From positions 1 to 58,699 of the forward strand of contig NZ_JARHYI010000017.1 in assembly GCF_029258575.1 (NCBI RefSeq): a stretch of 58,699 nt of DNA, read 5' to 3'. Below the pieces are notes generated by a model. That model did not search any database. It was not told the DNA's origin and saw nothing but the letters and a program-made list of their open reading frames with translations. Both the position numbers and the translations under genes were made by a program. Positions 28,813 through 38,469 of this stretch are shown here, in pieces (within the stretch, counting starts at the first letter, position 1; each line of letters starts with the position of its first letter). The stretch comes from Brachyspira sp. Its GTDB lineage: Bacteria > Spirochaetota > Brachyspiria > Brachyspirales > Brachyspiraceae.

Positions 28813-30015
28813 TTAATTATCTCTCTTTTTCATTTTACGAAGTACTATAATAACAACACAAAGTAATATTATAATTCCTAAAGAAACAGGTATTGTCCAG
28901 CCTTTATATGTAGAATCATTAGAAAGTATTTCATTCCATAAATCTTCCATAAGAATATTAGTTTTATCAGGTAAAGTGATATAAACTTCGCAATTATCTA
29001 AAGTTTCTTGGTCTGGATATATTATTTTATTATTTTTAGTTTCACTATCCATTATAGCAATAGCTCCGTCATTAGGAGAAGCATAATTAATATACTTTAT
29101 ATTAGCCAAAGCTATTTCAGGCTCGGATAGGAAATTAATATACATTTCTGCCAATTCTAAAGCACTTGAAGAAGTAGGTATACATAGAGAATCTACAAAT
29201 AAATTAGCACCTTTTTTAGGTATAACAAAATTCAAATTAGGATTGCTATCAATCATAGATAAAGAATCTCCAGCATAATAAACTCCAAGAGCAGCCTCTC
29301 CCGATTCCATTTTATCATAAATTTCATCCATTACATAAGATTGTACCAAAGGTTTTTGCTGTTTTAAAATTCTAGCACATTCTCTTAATTCTGTTTCATC
29401 AGTTGTGTTTAGAGAATATCCTAAATATGCCTGAGCTATTCCAAAAGCATCTCTAGGATTATAATACATAAGTATTTGTCCTTTATATTTGTTATCAAAA
29501 AGTAATTTCCAATCTATATTTTTTTCATCTTCCTCTACTAATTTGTTATTATAAATTATACCAGTTACTCCCCAAGTATAAGCTAAAGAATATTCACCTT
29601 TAGTGTCAAAAGCAAGACTTTTAAATCTTTTTCCTATATTAGTATGGGCAGGTATATTATTAAAATTAAGTTTTCTTATTAAATTTTCTCTTATAAGTTT
29701 TTCTATCATATAATCAGAAGGTATTATAACATCGTATTGAATTCCTCCCACTTTAAGTTTAACATAAAGCTCCTCATTAGAAGCAAAAGTAGAGTAATTA
29801 ACTTTTATTCCAGTAAGTTCTTCAAATGCTTTATTAACATCCAATGATCCGTCTGAACCATCTGATATATATTCTCCCCAGTTATAAACATTAACAGATA
29901 AATTTTTATCCTTATACTTATGATAATAATTAGTGTCAAACTTGCTAAGATCAATGGTTTGTCCATTTGCTGCTATAACTATTAGCATTAAAAATCCCAA
30001 AATTTTTTTTAACAT
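28813..30015 (-). CDS. potD: Spermidine/putrescine-binding protein with a C-terminal membrane anchor
   Basis: Periplasmic polyamine-binding component of the PotABCD importer. The 400 residues start with a signal peptide (about 1-18), followed by the PotD fold (VYNWGEYISDG, then PSDYMIEKLI, LAYTWGVTGIIYN, and the AGDSLSM region that lines the site). Unusually, the C-terminus continues into a hydrophobic helix of about 20 residues (IPVSLGIIILLCVVIIVL) and a positive end (RKMKKRDN). PotD is normally soluble, so this copy seems to be tethered to the inner membrane by its tail. Last gene of the pot operon, 26 bp after potC. Confidence 0.93.
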   Translation of the reverse strand: MLKKILGFLMLIVIAANGQTIDLSKFDTNYYHKYKDKNLSVNVYNWGEYISDGSDGSLDVNKAFEELTGIKVNYSTFASNEELYVKLKVGGIQYDVIIPSDYMIEKLIRENLIRKLNFNNIPAHTNIGKRFKSLAFDTKGEYSLAYTWGVTGIIYNNKLVEEDEKNIDWKLLFDNKYKGQILMYYNPRDAFGIAQAYLGYSLNTTDETELRECARILKQQKPLVQSYVMDEIYDKMESGEAALGVYYAGDSLSMIDSNPNLNFVIPKKGANLFVDSLCIPTSSSALELAEMYINFLSEPEIALANIKYINYASPNDGAIAIMDSETKNNKIIYPDQETLDNCEVYITLPDKTNILMEDLWNEILSNDSTYKGWTIPVSLGIIILLCVVIIVLRKMKKRDN

Positions 30016-30041
30016 TTTTATTCTCCTTTAATCTAAATACT

Positions 30042-30854
30042 TTACTGATTTTTATTTATTTTTCTTTTTAACTGCATTAAATATTTTTCTTTTTTAATCT
30101 CTTTTAAATTCATAATAACTAAACTTACAAGTACAACTATAAATATAACAGTAGATATAGCATTAATTTCAGGACTTACTCTCTTTCTAGTCATAGAGTA
30201 AATAGTAATAGGTAAAGTTTGAGAAGTTATTCCAGAAGTAAAATAACTCACCACAAAATCATCTAATGAATAAGTTAATGCCATCAAGAAACCAGCAAGT
30301 ATACCTGGAAGTATATCAGGTATAACAACTTTCCAAAAAGCCATAGAAGGAGTACATCCTAAATCTAAGGCAGCTTCATATAAACTATTATCCTGCTGTC
30401 TTAATTTGGGAAGCACATTAAGTATTACATAAGGAACATTGAAAGTTATATGAGCTAAAATCAAAGTAGTAAAACCAAATTTTAATTTCATTATAACAAA
30501 TAAAAGCATTAAAGATATTCCAGTTACGATTTCAGGATTTATTATAGATATATATGTAATACCCATAACAGCATTTTTTATTTTTTTATTGAAACTATTT
30601 ATACCAATAGCAGCCATAGTTCCCAATATAGTAGCAAGTATAGAAGAAACAGCAGCAACTATGATGGTATTAAAAAATGAATTGAGTATTAAATCATTAG
30701 AAAATAATTCTTTATACCAATTTAGAGTAAAACCTGTAAATACTCCGCGTCCTCTGGCTTTATTAAAAGAGAAAAAAATCAGTATTGCTATGGGAGCATA
30801 TAAAAATAAGAATATAAAAGCAATATAACTTCTGGATAATATTTTTTTTAACAT
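30042..30854 (-). CDS. potC: Spermidine/putrescine ABC transporter permease PotC
   Basis: Inner-membrane permease of 270 residues with six membrane helices. The EAA loop, which contacts PotA, reads YEAALDLGCTPSMAFWKVVIPDI (about 165-187, shown here in two parts: YEAALDLGCTPSMAFW and KVVIPDI). It follows potB by 29 bp and pairs with it as the heterodimeric channel. The N-terminal signature FSFNKARG and the C-terminal SPEINAISTVIF are typical of PotC. Confidence 0.93.
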   Translation of the reverse strand: MLKKILSRSYIAFIFLFLYAPIAILIFFSFNKARGRGVFTGFTLNWYKELFSNDLILNSFFNTIIVAAVSSILATILGTMAAIGINSFNKKIKNAVMGITYISIINPEIVTGISLMLLFVIMKLKFGFTTLILAHITFNVPYVILNVLPKLRQQDNSLYEAALDLGCTPSMAFWKVVIPDILPGILAGFLMALTYSLDDFVVSYFTSGITSQTLPITIYSMTRKRVSPEINAISTVIFIVVLVSLVIMNLKEIKKEKYLMQLKRKINKNQ

Positions 30855-30883
30855 AATGGCATATCCTTTATTAATTATAACAA

Positions 30884-31693
30884 TTATAAAAACATACCCT
30901 TAACATCTTCATCTATTTGCTGCATAAGCATAATAGCACATAAAGATATTACAATTAAAACCAAACTTATAGCCGAACCCAAATTAGGATTATAAGACAT
31001 ACCTAAAAACTGCATCTCTATCAAATCTCCTATAAGAATATTAGATCCTCCGCCAAGCATCCGCGAAATTACAAATGTGCTCACAGCAGCTACAAATACC
31101 ATAGTAACTCCAGCCGCCATACCCGGAAGACTTAAAGGAAATATTATTTTACTGAATACATTAAAAGAATTAGCACCTAAATCCTGAGAGGCTTCTATCA
31201 AACTATGATGTATTTTAGTCATTACCGAGTAAAGAGGAAGTATCATAAAAGGAAGATAATTATAAACCATTCCTATTAATACAGCAGCTTGAGTATTTAT
31301 AAGTTTTATAGGCGAAAGTCCCATAAATATAAGTATCCTATTAATAATCCCATTATTTTCTAATATAGTCATCCAAGCATAAGTTCTAAGTAGAAAATTC
31401 ATCCACATAGGAAGCATTACAAGCATTATCAAGGCATGCTGAACTGTTTTCTCCTGTCTTGATATATAAAAAGAAAGAGGATAAGCCAAAACCAAACATA
31501 TCATAGTTGAAGCACTAGCTAGTATTACAGAGCGTATTATAACTGGTGTAAATGCTGTAACATTAGAAAAATTATTCAAAGTAAACTTTCCGCTTTGATT
31601 AGTAAATGCAAAATATATAACTAAAACAAGAGGTACTAATACAAAAACTAATGTCCAAATCAAATAAGGTATAGCAGGTATTTTTGTCTTCAT
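30884..31693 (-). CDS. potB: Spermidine/putrescine ABC transporter permease PotB
   Basis: Inner-membrane permease of 269 residues with six hydrophobic helices. The EAA motif reads [20 protein letters not shown] (about 165-185). The gene overlaps the end of potA by 4 bp (ATGA), so the two are translationally coupled, and it is followed by potC. The family features [14 protein letters not shown] and [12 protein letters not shown] are present. Confidence 0.93.
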   Translation of the reverse strand: MKTKIPAIPYLIWTLVFVLVPLVLVIYFAFTNQSGKFTLNNFSNVTAFTPVIIRSVILASASTMICLVLAYPLSFYISRQEKTVQHALIMLVMLPMWMNFLLRTYAWMTILENNGIINRILIFMGLSPIKLINTQAAVLIGMVYNYLPFMILPLYSVMTKIHHSLIEASQDLGANSFNVFSKIIFPLSLPGMAAGVTMVFVAAVSTFVISRMLGGGSNILIGDLIEMQFLGMSYNPNLGSAISLVLIVISLCAIMLMQQIDEDVKGMFL

Positions 31694-32748
31694 ATCATTA
31701 CCTCCTCTACAGTTTTTTTCATAATATGTATATTCTCTTTAGAAACAGCTATTCCTATTTCAGTACCAGCTTCCCATTTTTCTGTAGAATGTATTATCCA
31801 TTTATATCCATGTGCATCTAATATCATTTCAAAATGTACACCTTTGAATATAGCTGATTCTACTAATCCTGATATATTAGCATTATCAGGATGCACAACT
31901 ATAATATCTTCGGGACGAATAACAACATCAACTTTTTCTAACTTATCAAATCCTTTATCAACACAGTCAAATACATATCCTGCAAACTCTACAACATAAT
32001 CATTATGCATTATTCCGTCTATGATATTACTTTCTCCGATGAAGTCAGCTATAAATGCATTTTTTGGTTCATTATATATATCTTCAGGAGTACCAATTTG
32101 AAGTATTTTTCCTGCTTTCATAACAGCCACAGTATCGCTCATAGTTAATGCTTCTTCCTGATCATGAGTAACATATACAAAAGTGATTTCTAATGACTGC
32201 TGAATTTTCTTTAATTCTATTTGCATTTCTTTTCTGAGTTTTAAATCCAATGCCCCCAAAGGTTCATCAAGAAGTAAAATTCTAGGTTTATTAATTAATG
32301 CTCTGGCAATAGCAACTCTCTGTTGCTGTCCGCCTGAAAGTCTATTTATATTTCTTCTTCCATAATTTTCCAAATTCACCATTTTAAGCATTTGATGAAC
32401 TCTATCTTTAATCTCTGATTTAGGAACCTTTTTCAAATTAAGTCCGAATGCAATATTTTCAAAAACATTAAGATGAGGAAATAATGCATATCTTTGGAAA
32501 ACAGTATTAACTTCTCTTTTGTATGGAGGAGTATCATTTATAACTTTACCGTCAAAAAGTACTTCACCTGAATTAGGCTTTATAAAACCTGCTATAGTTC
32601 TTAGTATAGTAGTTTTACCGCAACCTGAAGGACCTAAAAGAGTTAAAAATTCCTTATCTTTAATATCGAGATTAAGATTTTCTAGTATTGTATTTTCATC
32701 GTAGGAAACATTAATGTTTTTTAAAGACACGATAATATTATCGCTCAT
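31690..32748 (-). CDS. potA: Spermidine/putrescine ABC transporter ATPase PotA
   Basis: Cytoplasmic ATPase of the polyamine importer, 352 residues. Walker A is GPSGCGKTT (38-46), signature LSGGQQQR (about 138), Walker [14 protein letters not shown], followed by the switch [10 protein letters not shown] and a C-terminal TOBE regulatory domain (about 230-350, VRPEDI). First gene of the operon. The 5' region holds an inverted-repeat-bounded element whose inner end lies 8 bp before ATG; GGGGGUCG near the start serves as the ribosome binding site. Confidence 0.95.
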   Translation of the reverse strand: MSDNIIVSLKNINVSYDENTILENLNLDIKDKEFLTLLGPSGCGKTTILRTIAGFIKPNSGEVLFDGKVINDTPPYKREVNTVFQRYALFPHLNVFENIAFGLNLKKVPKSEIKDRVHQMLKMVNLENYGRRNINRLSGGQQQRVAIARALINKPRILLLDEPLGALDLKLRKEMQIELKKIQQSLEITFVYVTHDQEEALTMSDTVAVMKAGKILQIGTPEDIYNEPKNAFIADFIGESNIIDGIMHNDYVVEFAGYVFDCVDKGFDKLEKVDVVIRPEDIIVVHPDNANISGLVESAIFKGVHFEMILDAHGYKWIIHSTEKWEAGTEIGIAVSKENIHIMKKTVEEVMI

Positions 32749-32756
32749 AAACGACC

Positions 32757-32851
32757 CCCTATGCGTATATTTGCAATAGCCTCCGTAAAATTACGTATAT
32801 ACATCTTATAACGTATAAAACGCAGTTTACTCGTCGCTTACCCGCATAGGG
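32757..32851 (-). promoter_or_regulatory. Inverted-repeat-bounded element in the potA leader
   Basis: CCCTATGCG (32757-32765) and CGCATAGGG (32843-32851) are perfect 9-bp complements enclosing 77 nt that contain further small dyads (TACGT/ACGTA). In the potA direction this would be a folded leader whose stem ends 8 bp before the start codon and hides the GGGGG ribosome binding site. Read on the plus strand it ends in TTTTTTT like a terminator. It could be a structured leader or a copy of a dispersed element. The G+C content is clearly higher than that of the surroundings. No known riboswitch was recognised. Confidence 0.45.
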
Positions 32852-33054
32852 TTTTTTTCGTTCTAGCTGATTATATAGATTAAACTATTAATAAGCCTTT
32901 CTTAGTCAACAGATACACCTGCAAAGAATATCCATTACTTGAGCTATTGCATAATTAATTTTTATTAAAAATCAATATAATATAAATACAAATAATGTCA
33001 ATAGTATATAAAATATTTTTATGATTTTTTTCTTTTTTTGTTCAGGTATAAATA

Positions 33055-33633
33055 TCAATCAGAAAATTCTGCTATCACTTTGCATCTTAAGCCAGTCATC
33101 TCATCATCATCAAACCAATTTGTATATATGATAAAATCTTTATTATTATTTAATTTATTTAAATTGCATAGATTTTCTATAACATAAATTCCATTTTTCT
33201 CACATAGCCTATCAGCTTGTTCATGCTCATTATGATTTTTTATTCCAGCATTATCAATACCTATAAATCTTATTTTTTTGATATTAAATTATTTATTAAT
33301 TCATTGGAAATCTCTGTAGTATAATCATTAAAATATTCTTGACTTCCATAAGTATATTTTTCAATTTGAGCCGTATAAATAAAACAAAGTCATTTTCTTT
33401 TATTAAAGACAAATTAAAGACAAATCAATATTATTTATATTAACTTCTTTTATATTTCTTACATCAAATACTATTCCTTTGCTTTTAAAATATTCTAATG
33501 GTATAGAAATTTTTTCATAAGTATACAAATGAGTACCTACATGACCCATTGCAATATGTTTATTATTTTGATATTCTACCCATTTCATCACTTCGCTATT
33601 TCCAGATATATAATAAGTTAAATCTAAAAGCAT
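33055..33633 (-). pseudogene. Cyclase/kynurenine formamidase-like hydrolase, three frameshifts
   Basis: The minus strand starts with MLLDLTYYISGNS and the metal-site region HVGTHLYTYE, typical of the cyclase (KynB-like) hydrolases. The continuation lies in other frames: NDFVLF, AQIEKYTYGSQEYFND, FIGIDNAGIKNHNEHEQADR, and the end TGLRCKVIAEFSD. Three lesions are visible: an exact 11-bp tandem duplication (33403-33413 and 33414-33424), a lost base near 33373, and a T-run one short of frame (33273-33279). Removing one repeat restores the first junction (D-L-S-L-I-K-E-N-D-F-V). The first part alone (76 codons) cannot be active. Confidence 0.75.
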
Positions 33634-33690
33634 ATAAACTCCAAATTTTTTATAAATGTTTATATATTTTTATAATTTAAATAAAAGTCA

Positions 33691-34758
33691 TTAATAATTA
33701 TATTCCAAACCAATTTCAAATACATTTTCTAAAATCTCATCATTATTGAAAGGAGTATAATAATTAAAAGTAAAACTAAAATTATTATAATTGATGAGGA
33801 GTTTAGTATTTAAATCCATTTTATAATTAGGCGAATGAGAAAAATAAGTTATTATATTAAATAAATTGTTGAGGAAAGATAAATAAAGTCCTATAGAATA
33901 AAATGAATGGCTATCCTCATAAAAATATTCTACATAAGGACTTAATATAAAATCATAATTATAAATAAAAGTATAATTAATTCCCAAAAGGCTTTTTATA
34001 TCATTAAGGCTTTTTCCTAAATTATTGCTACTTACAATATTATAAGTAACATTTCCATAAAGTTTAAAGCCTATATCAAATATATAAGAAGTTTCAAAAC
34101 CAAGCATTAAATTATTTTTCTTTTTCAAATCATAAGTATACTTGGCAATTCCCATTAAGCCCAAATGTGATGAAGAATATTTAAGATAATACCAAGAACT
34201 ATAATACTCAGGTTCTTTTAATAAATCTATTGATTTTGTGTCCATAATAAAACCTATAGAATGAGTAATATTTCTCTGATAAAAATTAAGCTCTGTATTG
34301 TATAATGCCTCATAATCATTATAAAGTACACTTTCGCCTACAAACATATACTGCCTGTTAAAACCTTCTCCGAAATGGAATTTTCTCTTCCCTATATAAA
34401 AACCTAAAATTTCATTTATATAATTAAATTGTATTTCATCAAATGTAAAAGAAAAATAAGCTTTATTATCATTTTGTTTTATTAGACTGCCGTTATCATA
34501 AATAAGATCTCTATTATCTTTGGTGTATATTCTAATTGCAGGCTTGAATGAAAAATAATAATTCGGATTAATATATTCAAAGCCCAAATAAAAATAGGCA
34601 TCATTACTTAATATTGAATTTGCTATATATTGTGTTTCTTTTAAATCTACATAACTAAAATTATTTTTTATACCAAACTTAGGGTTTATATCTGCAAATG
34701 CCATAGATGATACAGCAAACATTAGAAAAGTTAAATATATTTTTAATCTGTTACACAC
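33691..34758 (-). CDS. Predicted outer-membrane beta-barrel protein
   Basis: The 355 residues begin with a signal peptide (about 1-22, cleaved near MAFA-D). The rest alternates aromatic and polar residues in many short strands rich in Tyr, Phe and Asn (for example FYIGKRKFHFGEGF and YYLKYSSSHLGLMG) and ends with FEIGLEYNY, an aromatic C-terminal strand as required by the BAM machinery. I do not recognise a specific family. It is the last gene of the Lol-like transporter operon, 9 bp after the LolA-like gene, and may be the outer-membrane partner of that system. Confidence 0.65.
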   Translation of the reverse strand: MCNRLKIYLTFLMFAVSSMAFADINPKFGIKNNFSYVDLKETQYIANSILSNDAYFYLGFEYINPNYYFSFKPAIRIYTKDNRDLIYDNGSLIKQNDNKAYFSFTFDEIQFNYINEILGFYIGKRKFHFGEGFNRQYMFVGESVLYNDYEALYNTELNFYQRNITHSIGFIMDTKSIDLLKEPEYYSSWYYLKYSSSHLGLMGIAKYTYDLKKKNNLMLGFETSYIFDIGFKLYGNVTYNIVSSNNLGKSLNDIKSLLGINYTFIYNYDFILSPYVEYFYEDSHSFYSIGLYLSFLNNLFNIITYFSHSPNYKMDLNTKLLINYNNFSFTFNYYTPFNNDEILENVFEIGLEYNY

Positions 34759-34767
34759 GATATATCA

Positions 34768-35457
34768 CTAATCTTTAAATAAACTGAAAAGAGTTTTCAT
34801 ATTTTCGCTTCTGAAATATGAGCTTGATGAACTTGAAGGCTCTGCTTTTTCTATACGACATATTGTACTTGTATTGGTATTTATTATCAAATTATAAAAT
34901 TCCATATTATCAAAATAATCTGCATTATTATTTTTTTTATACACTGCTTTTTTTAATGCCTTTCCTCTATTATCAAAAAAATCTATAGTGTAGCCTTCAT
35001 TATTTTTCTTAAGTGATGCTTTTGCATATGGTACGCTTCTATTTTTTTTAGTTAAATTAATTTCTTCATTGCTGATTTCTTTTTCTATTTTATAATCATC
35101 AATAAAATTTATAGACATCAAATCATTCATATTGGCGGCACCTGTTACAACATAATTACCCGCTATTTTTAAAGGCGAAACCTGATTTCTTGACAGTATA
35201 AAAAAACCTTGTTTATTAGCTAGAAAAAGAGTATTATTGTTTTTTAAATACATTAATTTATAATCTTTTCCTATTATCATATCAAATTTATTAACAGTTT
35301 TTTTACCTTCTTTTATATCAGTAAATGTACCTGAAAGTTTATAATTTTTTCCGTTAATATTATATATTTTAATAAAATCATCAAATATATTTTGAGCATG
35401 CAAATTAAAAGTAAAAATACTTATTATGAATAAAATCTTTATTAATCTTTTATACAT
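34768..35457 (-). CDS. LolA-like outer-membrane lipoprotein-sorting protein
   Basis: The 229 residues carry a signal peptide (about 1-21, LHA-Q) and a LolA/LolB-type beta-fold: NGKNYKLSGTF, DMIIGKDYKLMYLKNN then LFLANKQGFFILS, and a positive central part. Proteins of this type (outer membrane lipoprotein-sorting family, PF17131-like) carry lipid-modified clients across the periplasm. A Ser-rich stretch (six Ser, about 207-213) precedes the end. The gene overlaps the ABC permease gene by 8 bp, so it is coupled to it, and the ATPase is two genes upstream. I infer a periplasmic carrier for the substrate taken out of the membrane by that ABC complex. Confidence 0.7.
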   Translation of the reverse strand: MYKRLIKILFIISIFTFNLHAQNIFDDFIKIYNINGKNYKLSGTFTDIKEGKKTVNKFDMIIGKDYKLMYLKNNNTLFLANKQGFFILSRNQVSPLKIAGNYVVTGAANMNDLMSINFIDDYKIEKEISNEEINLTKKNRSVPYAKASLKKNNEGYTIDFFDNRGKALKKAVYKKNNNADYFDNMEFYNLIINTNTSTICRIEKAEPSSSSSSYFRSENMKTLFSLFKD

Positions 35458-36667
35458 ATTTAATCACCTCTATTATAGGCATCTTTATAACTTTTATTAT
35501 AGGATAAATACCAGCAAGTATAGATACTGATAATACCCATATAAATATTAAAACAGTATCTTTTAATGTTAGTAATAAACTTAAAGGATATCCATCTGTA
35601 GCACCGGGGAATTTAATTGTAAAACCTATAGTATTAAGTACAGAAGAAGCCCCATAAGAAATAATTATTGAAATAATAGAACTCAGTACTGCCATTATAA
35701 TTATTTCCAAAAATAAGAGTAAAGTAACATTTTTTATATTTATACCCAAAGCTCTCATAGTACCAAATTCATTCAAACGCTCTAAAAAGTTTGTAGTAAG
35801 CATTTGCATAACTGAAACAAATACTAATATACTTAATATAAATAATGCTATCAAATAATTATTGGTATTCATATCAATTACAGATAATAAAAATTCATTT
35901 AAATCCTTCCAGTCTTTAGCTTCATAAGGCAATTTTTCCGAATTAAAATATTCATTAAGAGAATTTTTTATCTCCGATGCTTTTTGATAATCTTTTAAAT
36001 ATACAAGCAAATTATGAGCATTGCCATACTCAAATGAAAATACCTCATAAACAGAATTAAGAGGACAGTAAATAGTAATAGCATCAGCAGAACTATTATT
36101 TAAAGACATTGAACCTACCGCCATTAAAGAACCCAAACTTATTCCCTCTCCGAAATCTGTCATCAAATTCAAATAAGGCGTATCATCATAATTAATATTA
36201 AAAAACTCTCCCAAATCCTTTCCTAAAATCATAGTATCAATATCATCATCAAATATAGGAGTACCTGCCTTTAAAGAAACTGATGACATTATTTTTGAAG
36301 GTTTCTCATAGGCATATCCCGAAAAGAATTTACTTTTATTTTCATTTCCAACAAGTCCGTTTATATCAAGTTTCTTCTGATAATCATTAACTTCATTTAT
36401 GGTATCAAGTTGTTTATAAATTATTTCAAAATCATTGCTATTAAGCATATTGATTTTTTCGCTTTGTTTATCCCAATATGATTTATCGGCTATAACAATA
36501 GAGCCTCCGCTAGCATTAATACTTGTAATGATTCCTTCTCTAGAAAAATTATTATATCCGCTTATCATCATAAGAGATACAAAAGACACTATAATAAGTA
36601 TCATATTTAAAATTGTTCTGGTTTTATTATACCAAAGATTATCCCAAGCTAATTTTATTATATTCAT
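35450..36667 (-). CDS. ABC transporter permease, FtsX/LolC-E type (MacB-like)
   Basis: The 405 residues have the four-helix plan of this class: one N-terminal helix (about 17-35), a large periplasmic domain (about 40-270), and three C-terminal helices with the conserved FtsX-like region (LNEFGTMRALGINIKNVTLL). This class does not pump across the membrane but moves substrates out of it or drives periplasmic work (LolCDE, MacB, FtsEX). It has only one permease gene here, so it probably acts as a homodimer. Overlaps the LolA-like gene; the ATPase is encoded upstream. Confidence 0.85.
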   Translation of the reverse strand: MNIIKLAWDNLWYNKTRTILNMILIIVSFVSLMMISGYNNFSREGIITSINASGGSIVIADKSYWDKQSEKINMLNSNDFEIIYKQLDTINEVNDYQKKLDINGLVGNENKSKFFSGYAYEKPSKIMSSVSLKAGTPIFDDDIDTMILGKDLGEFFNINYDDTPYLNLMTDFGEGISLGSLMAVGSMSLNNSSADAITIYCPLNSVYEVFSFEYGNAHNLLVYLKDYQKASEIKNSLNEYFNSEKLPYEAKDWKDLNEFLLSVIDMNTNNYLIALFILSILVFVSVMQMLTTNFLERLNEFGTMRALGINIKNVTLLLFLEIIIMAVLSSIISIIISYGASSVLNTIGFTIKFPGATDGYPLSLLLTLKDTVLIFIWVLSVSILAGIYPIIKVIKMPIIEVIKYV

Positions 36668-36689
36668 TTATCTATCCATTAATTAAAAT

Positions 36690-37013
36690 TTTTAATTATT
36701 TATGCAATATATCTAATATCCTTACCTGTCATATCTTTAAATATATTTTTATTAAAAGTCTGTCTATAATTATAAAAGTCTATATCTATATGCCTTTAGT
36801 TATTTATATAAAAATATTTTTTCTTTTTATAAAAGTTATATGAGAAAATTTTTCTTCTCTGATATAGTTGGCATTAAAATTTATCAAGTTATCATGAAAA
36901 ATATTATTAATATATTTAAATACTTCTTCTGTTGTATGGAATTTAGCAAGATAACGACATTCAAGTAATGAAGAAGCAGCTATTATTGAAAATATAGAAA
37001 TAACGATTTTCAT
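36690..37013 (-). pseudogene. Decayed small exported protein between the ATPase and permease
   Basis: From ATG 37013, 11 bp after the ATPase, a frame reads MKIVISIFSIIAASSLLECR (signal-like) and ends after 69 codons. In another frame the protein seems to continue: KFSYNFYKKKKYFY, a TAA, then HIDIDFYNYRQTFNKNIFKD and an end DIRYIA just before the permease gene. So an original product of about 110 residues likely suffered a frameshift and a nonsense change. If only the first frame is used, a 69-residue product is possible. No family recognised. Confidence 0.45.
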
Positions 37014-37024
37014 ATTAAACCTTA

Positions 37025-37684
37025 TTATAGTTTCCCTTCTTTCATGATATATTTTGTATCAGCATAATCTTTTATCAAATCATCATGCGAAATAAAAAAT
37101 CCTATACCGTTTCTTTTTTTTATAGTGTTTCTTATATACTCATAAATAAATTTACTAGTGTCAGTATCCAAATTTGAATTAATCTCATCGCCGAATATAT
37201 AAGGAGACTCGTTTACCAATGCTCTAGCTATAGCAACTCTCTGTTTCTGTCCTCCTGAAAGCTGTTCTGGTTTTTTATTTTTTAAATTATCTATTTTTAA
37301 ATTTTCTAATATTTCATTAACCTTTTTATTTATACAAGAAGTACCTTCATTCAAAAATTTAAGAGGCAAGGCAACATTATCAAATACGCTTTGAGTTTTT
37401 AAAAGTTCAAGCGACTGTAAAATAAGTCCTATTTTTGACAGTCTGAAATTACTTCTATCTTTATCATTTAATTTTGAAACCTCATTATCATTCCAATAAA
37501 CAGAACCTGAAGTTGGAATATCTATACTAGATAAAATATGAAGTAATGTACTTTTTCCAGCCCCTGAAACTCCAGCCACCCAAACAATTTCGCCGTCTTT
37601 TATTTCTAAACTTATATTCTTATTTGCTTCTATAATATAATCTTTAGTTTTATATATTTTTGATATGTTTTTACATTTTATCAT
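37025..37684 (-). CDS. ABC transporter ATPase, LolD/MacB type
   Basis: The 219-residue ATPase has Walker A GVSGAGKST (about 40), the Q-loop LILQSLELL, signature [15 protein letters not shown] (about 142), Walker B IFGDEINSNLD and FISHDDL. In Walker B, Gly-Asp-Glu replaces the usual Ala-Asp-Glu, and the D-loop is N-S-N-L-D; the catalytic Glu is kept. It matches LolD, FtsE and MacB ATPases and would work with the permease at 35450-36667. Starts 2 bp after the upstream helical-repeat gene. Confidence 0.88.
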   Translation of the reverse strand: MIKCKNISKIYKTKDYIIEANKNISLEIKDGEIVWVAGVSGAGKSTLLHILSSIDIPTSGSVYWNDNEVSKLNDKDRSNFRLSKIGLILQSLELLKTQSVFDNVALPLKFLNEGTSCINKKVNEILENLKIDNLKNKKPEQLSGGQKQRVAIARALVNESPYIFGDEINSNLDTDTSKFIYEYIRNTIKKRNGIGFFISHDDLIKDYADTKYIMKEGKL

Positions 37685-37686
37685 AA

Positions 37687-38469
37687 TTAAAAATCAGCAC
37701 CCTCCGCACTTAAAAATCCGTCCTTACCCTTATCATAAGAACTCTTTAATAAATATCCATAAAAACCTTTAGGATACATTTTAAAAGCTTCGTCTAATTC
37801 TCTAAAAGCCTTATCCGTTTCATTTACTTTCATATATGCCATAGACCTATAAATATATGCTCTGTAAATCATATAATCAGGCAAATTGCTTGTATCTTTC
37901 AATGATGTTATTATAGAATAAAATGCCCTGCTATTATAAAATCCTAAAGTAGCTATCTGCCACATTCCATATACCTGTTTTGCTTTTATATTATTTTTAT
38001 CTTTTAATAATGACAAACGCGAATAATTGTACATATCAACTATTATACTGTAAGGGTATTTGCCGTTAAAAAAAGCAAGAGAAGTAATGGAGTTTGCAAA
38101 ATTAGCATAAGCGGCATAAATATCTGAAGAGCCTTTTTTAAAAACTTTATCTTTCTTGATACTATTATATATATCTATTAAAGTTATATAATCTTCTTCA
38201 AAACTTCCGCTTGCAATAGAGATATTAGCCCAAAGAGTATAGCATTCTATACTCAAATACATTTTCTCTTCTTCGTTTAAATTGCTGTTTTTTACTCTAT
38301 TTAAAATATCTTTAGCTTCGCTCACTCTTACAAGTCTTGAGCCTGAATGATATTCATTATTTTTATTATCTATCTCTTTTAATATAGCAGCAGCATCACT
38401 TGGAATCTCTCCGTATAATCTGCATAAAAAGAAAACGTTAATAAAAATCAAAACAATCATTCTAAACAT
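37687..38469 (-). CDS. Exported helical-repeat (TPR-like) protein
   Basis: ATG 38469 is selected because AAGGAA is just upstream; a longer frame from 38538 has no ribosome binding site and would put charged residues before the signal peptide. The 260-residue product starts with a signal peptide (about 1-20, LYG-E), and is then all alpha-helical with TPR-like spacing (for example YRAYIYRSMAYMKVNETDKA, FRELDEAFKMYPKG). It is 2 bp before the LolD-like ATPase, so it belongs to the transport operon. It might bind the substrate or the complex in the periplasm. No named family recognised. Confidence 0.65.
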   Translation of the reverse strand: MFRMIVLIFINVFFLCRLYGEIPSDAAAILKEIDNKNNEYHSGSRLVRVSEAKDILNRVKNSNLNEEEKMYLSIECYTLWANISIASGSFEEDYITLIDIYNSIKKDKVFKKGSSDIYAAYANFANSITSLAFFNGKYPYSIIVDMYNYSRLSLLKDKNNIKAKQVYGMWQIATLGFYNSRAFYSIITSLKDTSNLPDYMIYRAYIYRSMAYMKVNETDKAFRELDEAFKMYPKGFYGYLLKSSYDKGKDGFLSAEGADF

